Below are positions 35,974-48,717 of a stretch of 64,000 nt of DNA, piece after piece (the stretch's first letter is position 1; each line of letters starts with the position of its first letter). The stretch is from Luzula sylvatica (Eukaryota; Streptophyta; Magnoliopsida; Poales; Juncaceae): contig OX326956.1 in the NCBI GenBank assembly GCA_946800325.1, forward strand, positions 46,143,552 to 46,207,551. Reading direction: 5' to 3'. The translations under genes were made by a program, and so were the position numbers. Under the pieces are notes generated by a model. The model saw only the letters and a program-made list of their open reading frames with translations. It did not search any database and was not told the DNA's origin.

Positions 35974-38100
35974 CGAGATAACTCCTCAATCCTCATCGAC
36001 CGTAATCTTCTTCCCAGAATCCTCAATTTTGAAAGAACTAGAAGAAGAGAGTCACCATGATTTTCTCTGCAATTGAGATTAGGCTGTCATGGACCAAACC
36101 AGCCCAGTTAACTATTGGGCCGATGATGGGCTTGTATGTAATTGTATTAAGACAATTATGCAAATTGGTCCCTCTATTTTTAGAAAATGAAATATAGGGT
36201 TTGATAGTTTTTTTTAGAGGATGTGGTAATTGTAAAATTATGTATTTATCGTTGTGGGCATATTGATGTGATGTTTGTGATGTTTCGGATGGTGATTGGT
36301 GAGGATGTGACAAAATTTGTAACGTAAGGACCATACGAGTGTTCCAATTTTGCATCTCTGGCATGGACCATTATGTTTGTGAGACTTTTTTTCATCCCTT
36401 GTATTCGATCGGTTTATGACATCTGAGCTTTGGGAGGCATCTGACAATGCGCAACATGTCTTTACAACGTGCTTTCCCAATAATATATTGATAATATATT
36501 AGATATTGTATTCAGATTATAAAACTAGTTTAATTTAATTTAATACATAGTTTACAAGCTCATCGTTGACAATCTTATTGCAAGAGTATGTTATGTAAAA
36601 TTACATATTTAGCAGTTATTTCTACATTGTTTTGCATAATGAAATTTTTTTTTTAAGGAGATATGGAGGATTAAGGTTATTTTTTGCTTCATTTCCCCTA
36701 AGAACTGAAATAAAAAATGTGTACATATTTTTTGAGAGAATAATAATCTATTTGGCCAACATACAGTTCCACAATATATGATCAGATATGTTATATATTA
36801 ATTTATCTTATCCTTTTTGAAATTATCTCCATCGTATATTATTATATAATTATATAATACCAAAGCACAACTTGCAGAACCATCTTCATGAGCATTCTTG
36901 TTGGAGGTTTCCCATCAAGTGGTACAATGAACAACATAGAAAAAGAACTTTGATGGCCCAAACGATTCTCTTAGGGCTTCAACGGTCGGAAAAAAAAAGG
37001 TAAACAGTTTTTTTTTTTTTAAACCAAGTTTCATCGTTTTTTAACTGATTAATCTGTTAACAAGTATTTTCTGGAGCAACTTTTTAACCCCAATGTATGA
37101 GTAGATCCAAAATCACATTTTTATATTTAGGCCCAAAAGCATATCTTTTACGCAAAAAGAATGAATCAAATAAAATTTTATAGACAAAATAAATTATGAT
37201 ATTTATATTTGTTTTGTCTTTGCAATATGAATTATAATTATTATGCTTTTAAAAAATATAATATTACATATAACTAATTATTATCGATTAGGATGACCGT
37301 GTTTTACAAATTAATTAGTGATTAATTACCGACTAATTGATAAGTCGCTAAGTCGATGACCTACCGACTCATTTTGTTAACGTTTTTTACAACATTTGCT
37401 CTCAACAAAATAATGGGACTGGTCGTTATTTTCAATATTTTTTCAAAGGAATTTGTTACATCACGTCGGCTTAACGAACTCCAAATAGTAGAATGCGGAA
37501 AGAGAGCGGGCAGCACTCCAAATAGTATAATGCGGGAGGATTAACGTTGTTTTTTTTTTCATTTTTCTTAAAATATCGTTTCGTAATGCATTTACCTCGG
37601 AGTACACTGACAACTCTCTTTTCTTAATTACTAAAACTAAAACATTTACATAATTTTCAGATAATAATAATAATCTATTAGGTCAACATACAGTTCCACA
37701 ATATATAAGTATGATCATTTATGTGTATATTTTATTATGTTATCCTGTTTGAATTTATCTGCATTGTATATCAAACAATTATCAAACCACAACTTACATC
37801 ACGAGCTTCATAAGCATTCTCCTTGTAAGTTTCTCATCTAGTGGTACCACAACTTCGATCACAAGCTTCGTAAGCATTCTTCTTGTAGGTTTCTCATCGA
37901 GTGGTACAACAATAACATAGAAAAAAACAGATGCCCCGATAATTTTGGAGGCTCTCAACAAAAAAAAAACAAAACAAGGGGATTGACATTATATTCAATA
38001 TTTTCATTATTTTATATGTTCTAGCTACTTTTGTATTCTACTTTCTTGAGCAATAGTAAAAAGGTTACTGCCGAAATAAATAAGATAAAGGAAAATATAT
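35974..38100. other. Intergenic region upstream of RecG
   Basis: The RecG promoter is included. No gene is supported. The short frames near 36040-36480 show no family resemblance. The clearest structure is a pair of direct repeats at about 36740-36945 and 37660-37925. Confidence 0.55.
36740..37925. repeat. Diverged direct duplication, copies about 0.9 kb apart
   Basis: Both copies (about 36740-36945 and 37660-37925) share CAACATACAGTTCCACAATA and a following stretch ending in TCAAGTGGTAC / TCTAGTGGTAC. The second copy contains an internal tandem of about 55 bp (37805-37911). Neither a primer-binding site nor TG/CA ends were found, so it is not a clear LTR pair. Confidence 0.55.
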
Positions 38101-38127
38101 TTGGCCTATCAAACTCGTCTCAATATC

Positions 38128-38325
38128 TTTGATGAGATGGCAAACTTGATTGATTAACATTTTCAATTGACTCAATTAAATGTGTTTGACATGTTTAATT
38201 AACACATCAATAATTTATAATAAATTAATATTAGTAAATGTTAATTGACGTGTCAATTCAATCCTTAATCGAGTCAATTAATAATACTAATCAAACCACT
38301 TAATCATCTCTTGCCACCTCATCAA
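38128..38325. repeat. Inverted-repeat MITE-like element
   Basis: The ends TTTGATGAGATGGCAA and (reverse) ATTGATGAGGTGGCAA, with TTAATTAA-rich inner arms, form an imperfect terminal inverted repeat. Inner parts resemble the element in intron 1 of the first kinase gene. Confidence 0.55.
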
Positions 38326-38375
38326 TGACGTTAATCTTTTAGCTTGCTCTTATAAGAAGTACATCGCGAGTGTCA

Positions 38376-38480
38376 ATGACCTCATAGCCCAGTTGATTAA
38401 ATATTTGACACAATAAAATTACATGTTTGAGAGATTATGAATTAGAATCCCGACGGCATCAATATAAAAATAAAAACTTA
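38376..38480 (+). repeat. SINE-like copy
   Basis: CATAGCCCAGTTGATTAAAT resembles an A-box and AATTAGAATCCCGACGG a decayed B-box. It aligns over about 80 bp with the copy at 39885-39970. Confidence 0.5.
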
Positions 38481-38554
38481 TAATGTCCACGATTAGTAGT
38501 TTAGGATTCTCTTTAAAAACAATATATATCACGAGTGAATTTATCTTCGAAATC

Positions 38555-38725
38555 ACTGAAAACCTAATTGATTCCGTGATTCACTTGCACTAAACACCCA
38601 CTTAACGTGATAATTAACATCTATTTGGATTAACAAATGATAATTAATATTTAAAAATTATTAATTCAATGTTTATTGTTAATTGAGATGTTAATTAAGT
38701 GGGTTAATTAGGAAATTGAGGATGT
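38555..38725. repeat. Inverted-repeat MITE-like element, family member 1
   Basis: The arms contain CCTAATTGA / TTAATTAGG and CACTTAA / TTAAGTG around an AT-rich centre. The element matches 40785-40965 in the opposite orientation over nearly its whole length. Confidence 0.6.
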
Positions 38726-39884
38726 TGTGTTGAAATCTGGTGGCAAGATAGAATTTCCCAAACGGCACCGGTTCAGACGGAAGGTTCTCCCGTTCATACA
38801 TATCAACACATATTTTACCAAAGAATTATCCGGATTGTAGAGCGTCCGAACAGATGACCATAGTATTCGAACGATATATGTATTTCTGCAGAATTTTCTT
38901 TTTATAAACGTTTAAAGTTTATATCTTATCATATATCACATGCATATCTTATATACAAAATATCTCGACAGTTTTAACGTCTAACTAAACTTAACCCGTT
39001 GTGTAACTGTATAGATTCATTACATGCTGGCAACAAACATTATAATGAGCAATTTCTAGACAAACATCGTGACTATCTTGTTTAAATAAAAATGATCATG
39101 ATCATAATCTAACTCAAATAAGTAATTAGTTCTTTTGTTCTATGATATTTTGTTAATCAAAGACATAATAATAATCATTTTTTCAAGACTAATTCATATT
39201 CTTTCCTGATCCCGACTTGGACCGCTTGTGCAATGATATTAACAACGAAATGCTAATATCATTGAGCGTGGTCACGCATTTGTTTTAGTCACAATTCATC
39301 ATAGAGTCCTATAGATATCTCTTTCATATAAGAAGAGAGCAAATCTCATCTTGATTATACATATTATTTGTCATGTTTCACGTAATATTTAATGACGAGC
39401 TAATAGCTATTTTGTTATGAATAACATTAAAAACATTAAAGCACTTCACATGCAAAAATCAGTGATAACACTGGGTCAGAAAAACAAGTACTAAAAACAA
39501 ATATTTATTTTATTTGAGAAGACATGATTTTTTGACATAAGATAGTCGCCGCTTCATCGTCTATTTTATTTTATCATGATCTCGTAATATGATAGGATCA
39601 CAAATATCAACCATAAATGTGTCACAAATAACTAAGTTTGCAATGTTAATTATGCATATATGAATCATAAATCAAACACAAACTTAGGCATTTGTGTCAT
39701 ATTTGTGGTTGCTATTTGTGTCCTTATCATTACGCATGTAACGATTGTAATTGAATCAACCATAATATTAATATATTACAACCCTAGAGTGTGCGATCCA
39801 CCCACCACCTTGGGAGCTTTACTATTGAAAAAAACAAATATTTATTTGTTATAATCTAATAGTTATCATGTTTTGTTAATGTGT
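38726..39884. other. Intergenic, nothing recognisable
   Basis: AT-rich sequence with only short frames. No repeat or gene family was recognised. Confidence 0.5.
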
Positions 39885-39970
39885 TCATAGCCTAGTTGGT
39901 TGAGTGTAAATCATAAAAAATCATATGTTGTAAGAGGTTATGGATTCGATCCTTATTGACATAAAAAAAA
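39885..39970 (+). repeat. SINE-like copy
   Basis: The A-box-like CATAGCCTAGTTGGTTGAGT and B-box GGATTCGATCC are followed by an A-rich tail, the best preserved tRNA-type head of this group in the window. Confidence 0.6.
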
Positions 39971-40495
39971 ATTAAATATCGGTAACGAAAGCGATCGCTT
40001 ATCGGAAATCATCCAAAAAAAAATAGCTATCATGTTTCCGAGAATTGTACTCCTTTAATTGTACGGTTTCATCGTAATCATGTATTATGACAACGTTTAA
40101 ACAATTATATAATTCATTATTAATCTAACATATATTATATATGCTAGACGGCCCACACACAATATTATGTGAACAATATAATATTATAAGATAGATAAAT
40201 CAGTTATAACAATAAACTAACAATGTTTAATACGCATAATGATTTACCCTAGACTAAATTATTTGACCGATTCGAGTGTACACGCAAGCAAGCAAACTCT
40301 TCCTAGAGCATTATTACGCTCATTACCGCTGCTCAAAGTTCACAGTGAAGCCTCACTATTAAGATGGTTAGCAAAAAATGATTTTTTGAAATAAACACTT
40401 CTGGTCCAGTATGATAAAATAACTAACTATATGGCTTAGATGATGATAAAGCCGTAATGCGAGAAACTCGCTGGCCATTTTCTCGCTCAGATGCG
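39971..40495. other. Intergenic
   Basis: No gene is seen. AT-rich, ending near a LINE fragment. Confidence 0.5.
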
Positions 40496-40499
40496 ACTC

Positions 40500-40685
40500 G
40501 TTGACCTCATACTCGCCTTCTTCTACTTACGACTTCTTTGCGCACCCTCGAGAATTTTGTTCATGGACGCCAACAATCGGGGCAATCAAGGTGGAACTTT
40601 TCACCCGTCTAACTTTAAAGATCCTGATTGCGGATAATCTTACAAAGAGAGGTTGGCCTCACCTAGAACATTGTGTAATGGAGTG
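40500..40685 (+). mobile_element. LINE fragment (zf-RVT region)
   Basis: The frame reads FTRLTLKILIADNLTKRGWP followed by CVM, resembling the zf-RVT segment after the reverse transcriptase of plant LINEs. It is a short fragment with no other LINE parts nearby. Confidence 0.55.
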
Positions 40686-40784
40686 ACAGATCTTGACGAT
40701 GAAAAATTTCTTTTCCGAGGGCCTTCAGTTCTGAAGCCATTTATGAAAGGAAAATTATACTCTGCAAGCATATTGCAACAAAAA

Positions 40785-40965
40785 ACAACTAATTCTTAAT
40801 TAATCCATTTAATTAACATCCCAATTAACAAGAAACATTGAATTAATAAGTTTTAAATATTAATTATCATTTATTAATCCGGATAGATGCTAATTAACAC
40901 GTCAATCAATCCACATGTGTTAAATCATATGTTAATTAATTGAGTTAATTAAGAATTAGTGATTT
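40785..40965. repeat. Inverted-repeat MITE-like element, family member 2
   Basis: AATTCTTAATTAAT at the left mirrors ATTAATTGAGTTAATTAAGAATT at the right. The reverse complement aligns well with 38555-38725. Confidence 0.6.
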
Positions 40966-41229
40966 TTCTTGCAATTGGTGGCACCACATATGCCCTCTTT
41001 ATGAAAATTGAAAACCCATATTTCAATGAACACATGATACATAATGAACATATATTTCTACAGAGAATTCGGGGTCTTGAAATTTTGAGATCTTAGATGG
41101 TGGCTCAGGTGGTCGTTAGGTCGCCCCTTCTGACAATGCACAACTATTTGGCTAGTACGAGATAACTAATTACATTAACGAAGTTCGTCTAATGTCACTT
41201 AACCAAAACTAAGTGTGACGACACGAGAA

Positions 41230-42950
41230 TTACAATGACAAAAGATAGAACATCAACGGAACCAAAATATTGCACAAGAAAAAAAGACTCGGAAGCACTC
41301 GCAGCATTGGAGATGAATTTTGGCCGTTAATCTGATTAGATCCTACGGCGACTGGAAGATTGTCGGTGGGGAGAGAGCAAACGGTGGGATCAATTGTTGA
41401 ACCAGTTGATTGAGCTTCCATTAAAGCACTCAAGGCACTTGTCAGAGTCTTGAGATAACGGGTCCCATTTTGCATTAGCAGCCATGTCAGACCCATTAGT
41501 TGGCATTCTTGATCGTGCGGTCCACTAGCTTCCATTATTTTTTCAGGCGTTGTGAATTTACTTGTGCCTGTCCTCAACTGCGTAAACGAGTCGAATTAAA
41601 ATGTTTATCAGCAATAAGTTATTTTATAAATAGAACATTTGTTTTCAAAGTTTTTCGGTCCAGCAAAAATTATTAGATTCTTTTCTTCCAATTATTAAGT
41701 TTTCATAAGGATTAATGTTCTGCAAAACAAGAAAATAAATGAAATAAACAACCAAAAAATTATATATCTAGAAATGTTTTTAGGATGAATAAGAAGTATC
41801 TTTTTAGAGGGTACAAATGTAAAAAATAAATAATGAGAGGAAACTATGCCATTTATGGCGCATGTATGTCTTGACTACTAGACTGTTAGGTCAATTATTC
41901 TAGTTAGCACTAATCTCAAAGCAGAGATACTGAACTAACAATAAAAGCAGCCCTAACTGGCCATTACCTATATTAAATCAAAGTTAACCCAATACTTAAT
42001 ATACACACTTAATTAACCAGGAGCACTGAAGTGACAATTTGCCTTTATAACCCTGTACATACATATTAAGGGAAAATATTAACTTTGCTATTTTTATTTC
42101 TAACAAAAAGACCAATTCTTGAGTGTAGCATAAGCAAAGAACATACTTTTATCACTCGAATCATTTTTCTTTAACACGAATTTTAACGCAGAAAAAACAC
42201 CAAAATTAAGACCGGACCCTCACCATAAAGATAGACACTATGGTGGTGTGGTCATAAAAAATCAAGTTTAGAAGGGGTTATCCGAAAATGTACCTGATTA
42301 AGCACTCTTAAACACCGACTACACCCCGCCAATCCCGACCTGGCACACTGCTTCTCCAGCCTTCTTGCCACGTCAGCATTCGGGACCCACATTCCGTCCA
42401 CCTCAGCAAACATCCCACTCTGACAGGTCATCCTCCTCAGCTTAACTCCACACCCACAAAGCGCTGTGTCACAGGTCCCATTGCCACGTGGCAACTTTAC
42501 CCCTTTCTCTGTAAGCACCCTGTCCACCGAGCCGGCACAGGCTTCTGCATCATCAGGCAGAACGGGTAATGGGTCTGTCTTGGTAGGGGATGAAATGCTC
42601 GACCTGGTAACCTGAAGTGACGTGGCAGAATACGCAGCGTATAGATACGCAGCGAGAGACGGACAGCATTTAGAGGGAGAGAACGCACCGGTACCGGTAC
42701 TGGTACCGCAAGAGAGTGAAAGAGAAGGGAGAAGGGATTCGTTCGGGTTTAAGGGGCAGGAGAGAGAGGCAATGTCGGATTGTTCAGGGAAGGCCGGAAT
42801 GGTGGTGGTACCGGTACCGGGAGCCGTACTGGTCGGGTTGGCATCTATGGTGGAGGGGATAAGGATAGAGGGGTCCGGCATGGCCGGGAGGGAATGAGAG
42901 TGGGATATGAGAGAGAGAAGTAAAGGGAGGATGAAGATTCCGGTTTGCAT
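41230..42950 (-). CDS. GPI-anchored SPARK-type protein (At4g28100-like)
   Basis: Exons 42950-42294 and 41577-41230 join at LRVLNQ|LRTGTS to about 334 aa. A signal peptide (1-20) is followed by a Pro/Ser/Thr-rich stretch. The cysteine-rich SPARK-like domain has SPSKCCPSLAAYLYAAYS, CDTALCGCGVKLRRM and CSRCLRVLN, then ECQLMGLTWLLMQN. The C-terminus is a hydrophobic tail after NGQNSSPML, typical of GPI attachment, so the protein should sit on the outer face of the plasma membrane. It matches the plant family annotated as uncharacterised GPI-anchored protein At4g28100. No enzymatic motif is seen. On the gene's own strand the leader contains a (CT)n tract. Confidence 0.88.
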
Positions 42951-42990
42951 TGTGAGGTTTGGCTCTGGATTGTTGGATGGATACTCGATG

Positions 42991-42993
<3 letters not shown>

Positions 42994-43025
<32 letters not shown>
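42994..43025. repeat. (GA)n microsatellite in the 5' leader of the GPI-protein gene
   Basis: About 16 GA units just upstream of the ATG. On the transcribed strand this is a CT-rich tract, common in plant core promoters and leaders. Confidence 0.85.
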
Positions 43026-43030
<5 letters not shown>

Positions 43031-43378
43031 TGTTGGTGGATAGTATGATGAGGAGGAGGGAATGATGATGAAGCTCGGTTGGTGAGCTAGCTTTTGTAGT
43101 CTTTGTTGGATTTGAGAGAGACGCAGGACAAAAGGGATGGCGAATTGCTCAGAGGGGGCGTGCTGTAAAATGAGTGGGGGTGTTTCGGAGACTGCAATGT
43201 CCATTTATCGTGTTTCTTTTTCTTGTACGTTGTGGTGTAGTGTATGGGTAAATATCCTGACTCAATCCGGTTAATTGGATTGATTAGATTATTTAATTGA
43301 ATTAATTAAATTAAGTATTAATTCAAGTATTAATTAATTTAATTAATTTCCATTAACTTTTTTTGATTGATGCATCAT

Positions 43379-43982
43379 CTATGTTATGCGGATACTCCAA
43401 AAACGCCGAAGTATCCTGAGGATACGGGTATCCGATACGGATACGGGTGCGATACGGCTGCGATACGTATCGGATACGCCACGTGGAGTATCCGAATTTT
43501 TTAATATTATTTTTTTTCGGATACGGCGGGGATACGGCAGGATACGGCTGGGATACGTTTAGGATACGGCTGGGATACGTTTAGGATACGGCTAGGATAC
43601 GTTTAGGATACGGCTGGGATACTCCATTTAGGATACTTCGGCCCAATATATGTTTTGACCCATAATATTTTTAAATAATTTGTATATGATACTTCTAGGA
43701 TACTTCTAGGATACTTCTAAAACTAGTTTTAGGATACTTCTAAAATAATTTAAGATAATTTTATGATACTTGTATTGTTATGTTGATTTTTTTTATTGTC
43801 ATGATATTTAATTTAAAAATATTATTTAATTTATTATTTATTTATTTATTATATATAATATAAATATATTAAAATAATAACTATATAGCCGTATCCGTAT
43901 CCGTGATTTTTCAAAAATTGCCGTATCGCCGTATCCGTATCGTATCGGATACGATACCCGTACCCGTATCCGTGCAACATAG
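43379..43982. mobile_element. hAT-like non-autonomous transposon with perfect 8-bp TSD
   Basis: The element is flanked by TGCATCAT on both sides (43371-43378 and 43983-43990). Its ends are inverted: CTATGTTATGCGGATAC at the left and CTATGTTGCACGGATAC on the reverse of the right. The interior is made of GGATACGG-type motifs, including a tandem GGATACGTTTAGGATACGGC block (about 43530-43622). It has no coding capacity. The 8-bp duplication favours the hAT superfamily. Confidence 0.88.
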
Positions 43983-44359
43983 TGCATCATCAAAACTTTT
44001 CATTGTTCGAGGAACGTCATATATAATTCCGTAGTGTATAACAATTAACCAGTCTGTGTGTTACAATTTTATGTTTATATCTATTTATGACTGTGAGCCT
44101 CTTCAATATTATTTCTTTTTTAGAAAAATTAATAACTAAAATTTCAATATTGTACGTATTTGTTATAATTATTTGAAGACTATTATATTTCTTGTATTTT
44201 TTATAACAAAAAAAACAGCGACAAGTGCATGATTAGATGCAAACGAGACCAAACATTATTTATACGAAAAGATATATCTAAAAAATTCCAAATCATAAAA
44301 ATATAATAAATATTTTATTAATTTAAGGGGGCATGGACTCATGACCCCTTGTTGTTCTT

Positions 44360-45485
44360 GTTACGAAAGTATCATTTATTTATGTATATTTAATTATGGA
44401 AATTTTTGGTTGATAGACTCAATTAGTTTGTATATTTCGGGCTTTCCAAACAATTCCCCAATTTTGTCCCCACTTATACTTAATAATTTCATTAATATTT
44501 TTTTTTTTGAATAACTTCATTTATTATCTTTTAGGTGTTTAATTTTGAAAGTTGGTCAAACAGGCAGTTCGGGTCGGGTTAAGACTGGGTCATTTTGAAT
44601 TTAGGCCATTTGGGTTGCAGGTTATTCGGATTATCCGGATAGCGGGTCATTGGTGTGCGAGTCATTCAATTTCGGATCGTTTCGATTTTTTGATCATTCA
44701 ATTTCATATCGTTTCGATTTTCGGATTATTCGATTCCAGGTTATTTTGATTTCGGGTTTCACGATATTTGGTTTTGGGTCATTCGGGTTTTCCAAAATTT
44801 AGTTTTTGAATCATTCATGATTTATGTCATGTCAGTTTCTGATCATTTAATTTTCGGGTCAATCGAATTTAGTGACATTTAATTATACGATATTGTTAAT
44901 AGATATAGGAAAATCGTATCTAAAAGTAATAAATGGTATATAAAACATGTTGGTGCCATTATTAAAATGTTCCGAAATCAAATATCGTATTACCCGCATG
45001 ACTCGAATCCAGAATAAAATATTACAAAATCCGAATGATCTGGAACCAAATATGACGAAACCTGAATGATCCGAAAATCGAAATAATCCGGAATCAAATG
45101 AACTGAAGATCGAAATAATCCGAATCAAATGATCCGAAAATCAAATGACCCGAAAATCGAAACGACCCGAATCGAACGAACAACGAGCTGTGACCAAACC
45201 TGAAATAACCTGACCCAAACCAGATTCGAGCTGCCCGATTAACCAACTTCAAAACTTACATATCGAACAAAATAATTGATAGCGTTACCAAAGAAAAATT
45301 ATTAATGAAATTATTAAGTATAAGTGGAGGCATATTGGGAGATTGTTTGGGAAGCTCACTATCTCTAAAGTTGAGAGAGCTAAAACAATAATTTTGAATT
45401 TTTGTTGTCTATTATATGAATATAGAAACTAATTAAGTCTATCAACCAAAATTTTCCTTTAATTATTTATGACTTTTCTTACTAA
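44360..45485. repeat. Large imperfect palindrome (fold-back element), about 1.1 kb
   Basis: The left arm (about 44360-44880) is repeated in reverse at about 44930-45485. Shared segments include TTGGTTGATAGACT, CCACTTATACTTAATAATTTC and GTTGGT..GGGCAG, then runs of TTCGGGTCATTCGG-type motifs near the centre. The right arm has an extra insert of about 60 bp. A transcript would form a long hairpin. The outer ends are not fixed to the base. Confidence 0.75.
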
Positions 45486-45654
45486 AATTAGTTTTTATTG
45501 ATAATAAGTCTAATACGTTTAATCTTTTTTTTATGACATTAATCTTAAATCAATTTTAACCTTAGAAAAAACCCATGAGGTAATAAGAACATATATTGTC
45601 AAAAATAATTCCGTACATTTGGATAATTGGTTTCGTTATCTCTAGTGAGGAAAG

Positions 45655-46275
45655 AACTTTCCAACATTTCAGGTCGTTCGGGTTTCGGGTCGTTCGGGTT
45701 CGGGTCGTTTCGGTTTTCGGGTCGTTTCGGTTTTCGGGTCATTCGGTTTCGGGTCGTTTCGGTTTCGGGTCATTCGGATTCGGATCGTTTCAGTTTTCGG
45801 ATCCTTCTGTTTCGGGTTGTTTCGGTTTTCGAGTCATTCGATTCCAGGTCGTTTCGGTTTTCGGGTCATTCGGGTCATGACTATTTTGATTTTCGGATCA
45901 TTCGAATTTCGCAAAAATTTATTTTGAATCATTCGAATTTCGCAAAATTTTATTTTCGGGTAATTCGAGATTTATTTTATTGATTCCAAGACATTTCAGC
46001 AATATTATATTGATTTTAACAATAATATTTTAATTTTCGGGTCATTCAGGTCACGAGTTCCGGATCATTCGGGTCATGAATTTCGGATCATTCGGGTTAG
46101 TTCGGATTTCGGGTCGTTCGGGTTTCGGGTCATTCGGGTTCCGATCGATTTCGGGTTCGGGTCATTCGTCAGGTCGATTTCGGGTTCGGGTCGTTGACTT
46201 TTCAACATTTTCGGGTCGGATCGGGTTCGGGTTCGAACGGGTCGGGTCATTTTTTCGGGTCGGATCAGATTTTGC
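45655..46275 (+). repeat. TTCGGGTC-type minisatellite block
   Basis: Two arrays (about 45665-45890 and 46035-46265) of TTTCGGGTCGTTCGGG-like units of variable 9 to 20-bp spacing, separated by AT-rich sequence. The same motif forms the inner arms of the preceding palindrome and the block at 59880-60380. Confidence 0.75.
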
Positions 46276-46279
46276 ATTT

Positions 46280-48155
46280 CTACTTACTATCAATGTTTAT
46301 GTCATGGAGAACAAATAAAAATATAGATAATTGATGTTCGGGTTCAGACAACAAATCATTTATTTTAATTTTGCATGATGTTCAAGTTATGTTATTTTTT
46401 TAATATTGTAGAAAAATTTGTTATTTTTGTAATATCGAGAATAAAATTGTATATGATAAAGAAATCATTCTTTATTTAATTTGAATAGTTATAATGTCTT
46501 GTTAGATGTCAGTTATAACTTATTTATTTAAATTTCATTTTAATCTATTGTCAAATTCAAATGAATATGTAGAATTGCACATAAAAATATTAACCGATTG
46601 ATCATATAAAATTGACATATCTAACAAGATTAAGATTAAGACTGTGACAACAACATATTAAATGTTTTAAGATTTTGAATTTTATATCAGGTCTTGTGGA
46701 TGTGTGTTTGTGAAAAACAACATCACACAACCTATACATAAAAGTATGAAAAATATATGTATATCGTATGTTTCATTGTTGTTATTATATTAATTATCTA
46801 ATTGATGATAGATGAAAAATTAGAATGATGAAAACATATTCATCACTAAATACTACAATAAAAATATATTCATGAATAAATACTTTATGTCTTGGACTAC
46901 GTTCGAACATCATAAAAGTCTATTTAAACTCTTGATAATTGCCTTGTGTTCCTTCAATGATTCCCTATACATGTCTCTCCAGTAAGATCGCACAACAAAT
47001 CCAAATTATTAAGATAGATTCCTCTTGTTTCATTCAATTATTTGCAAGGATTTTGTGTAGTGTGGTGGTAGATTCAATGTGCAATTGAGTAATCACGCCA
47101 CAAGTGAGATACCAATAAATTAGAAGCCACGACACTGGAGAGGTATATCCTGATTTAGGTACAGGGATTTATATTTGCATGTTGCATGAAAGAATTGAAG
47201 TGTATACCCCAATACGATGATAAGAACATCATGCAAAATCACGAGTATCTTTAATACTCATGTCCAATGACTTTAATTCATATCTATAAGATAACAACTT
47301 ACTTGGTCAGGTCTTGGTCATGTAAAGTTTTCAACGACTTGTTAATTCATAATTGTCTTTATAAAATATGTTGGGAAAATTTCAGTATAAACTATAAAGT
47401 CTAAAAATGTATTGCAAAATCTTGTTATGGATGGATCATCAAGCACTATTGGTAAAACTTATTGCGGAAGCTTCATTTGCTCTTTTTACTTTTTACTTGA
47501 ATGAAAATGATTTTAAGAACTTTGGCCAGTATTTATTAAATAAATGTACCTCAAAAGTAGTTCCAAATTTATCTTGCTGACCATCACGAGAACATGTTTT
47601 CTTAAAGTGAAATCATGGCATTTACATTCTTTTGCTTCATAGTTAAACCATAAACATTTTTTAGGAGATAAATTACTCATGTATTGAATGGATGATGCCT
47701 ATTCATTAAAAACATCACACAAAAGGTAATGATTTAATTAAATCCTCTTAATTTTTATTGAATGGAAGTGTCCATACCTTTAACCTCGGTATTTTCCTTG
47801 TTTAAAAAAATATTTCTGCTCTGTTAGATTATTTATTTGTTCAATCGAGATTCAAGCCATTACACAATATTGACCATCACTGTAGCTAATGATAAGATCT
47901 AAATTATCATAACTTAAAATTGTGTGGAATTATTATAAAAACAAATGTTATATTGTTTAGCATAATCTCCTTCATTTGTTGCTAAATGGGGGAGGAATTA
48001 ATCGTGATATCACTCCATTACAATATTTTAAGCCATTACAACTAAACTGTTGAAGTCCTTGGCTTCTTTCTTTCACGGATTGCTCGTGAACTCAATTACT
48101 TTGTTTTTAGGGGTCTACGTATTTGTTCTTTTTAAAACTTAAAATTATATTATTT
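46280..48155. other. Intergenic, nothing recognisable
   Basis: About 1.9 kb of AT-rich sequence without long frames. I compared several stretches on both strands and found no family. A decayed gene cannot be excluded. Confidence 0.45.
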
Positions 48156-48163
48156 ATTTTTTC

Positions 48164-48453
48164 CAGTGTTTTAAATAGCGGCGCTTCAGCGGCGCTATAG
48201 CGGGTTTTAGGAGGTAAATGTTGCATCGCTTCGGAATTTAGCTCTGTAGCATTTTGTTCCGCTGCAACGCTATAGCGGACTGCTATAGCATGAAGCGTTC
48301 AAATATAGCGGCCGTAGCGGCGCTATAGCGTGCTTATTATTATGATTATTATTATTATTATGATTATTATTATTATTAAATCATAATAATGTTAAATCTA
48401 ATAATAACAATAGTAATAATAAAAATATAATAAAATAATAATAGTAATAGTAC

Positions 48454-48539
<86 letters not shown>

Positions 48540-48656
48540 GATATTGTTATTAAATAATAATAACAATAATAATAATCATTATTATCATTACACAATAATA
48601 ATAATAATTATTGTTATTATTATTATGTGTATTAAATAATAATAACAATAACAATA

Positions 48657-48717
<61 letters not shown>

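Noticed and set aside
36038..36480. Minus-strand ORFs upstream of RecG
   Set aside because: No domain or transit peptide, and they overlap the region expected to be the RecG promoter.
36740..37925. Direct repeats as LTRs of a small TRIM element
   Set aside because: No TG/CA ends, primer-binding site, polypurine tract or 5-bp duplication was found.
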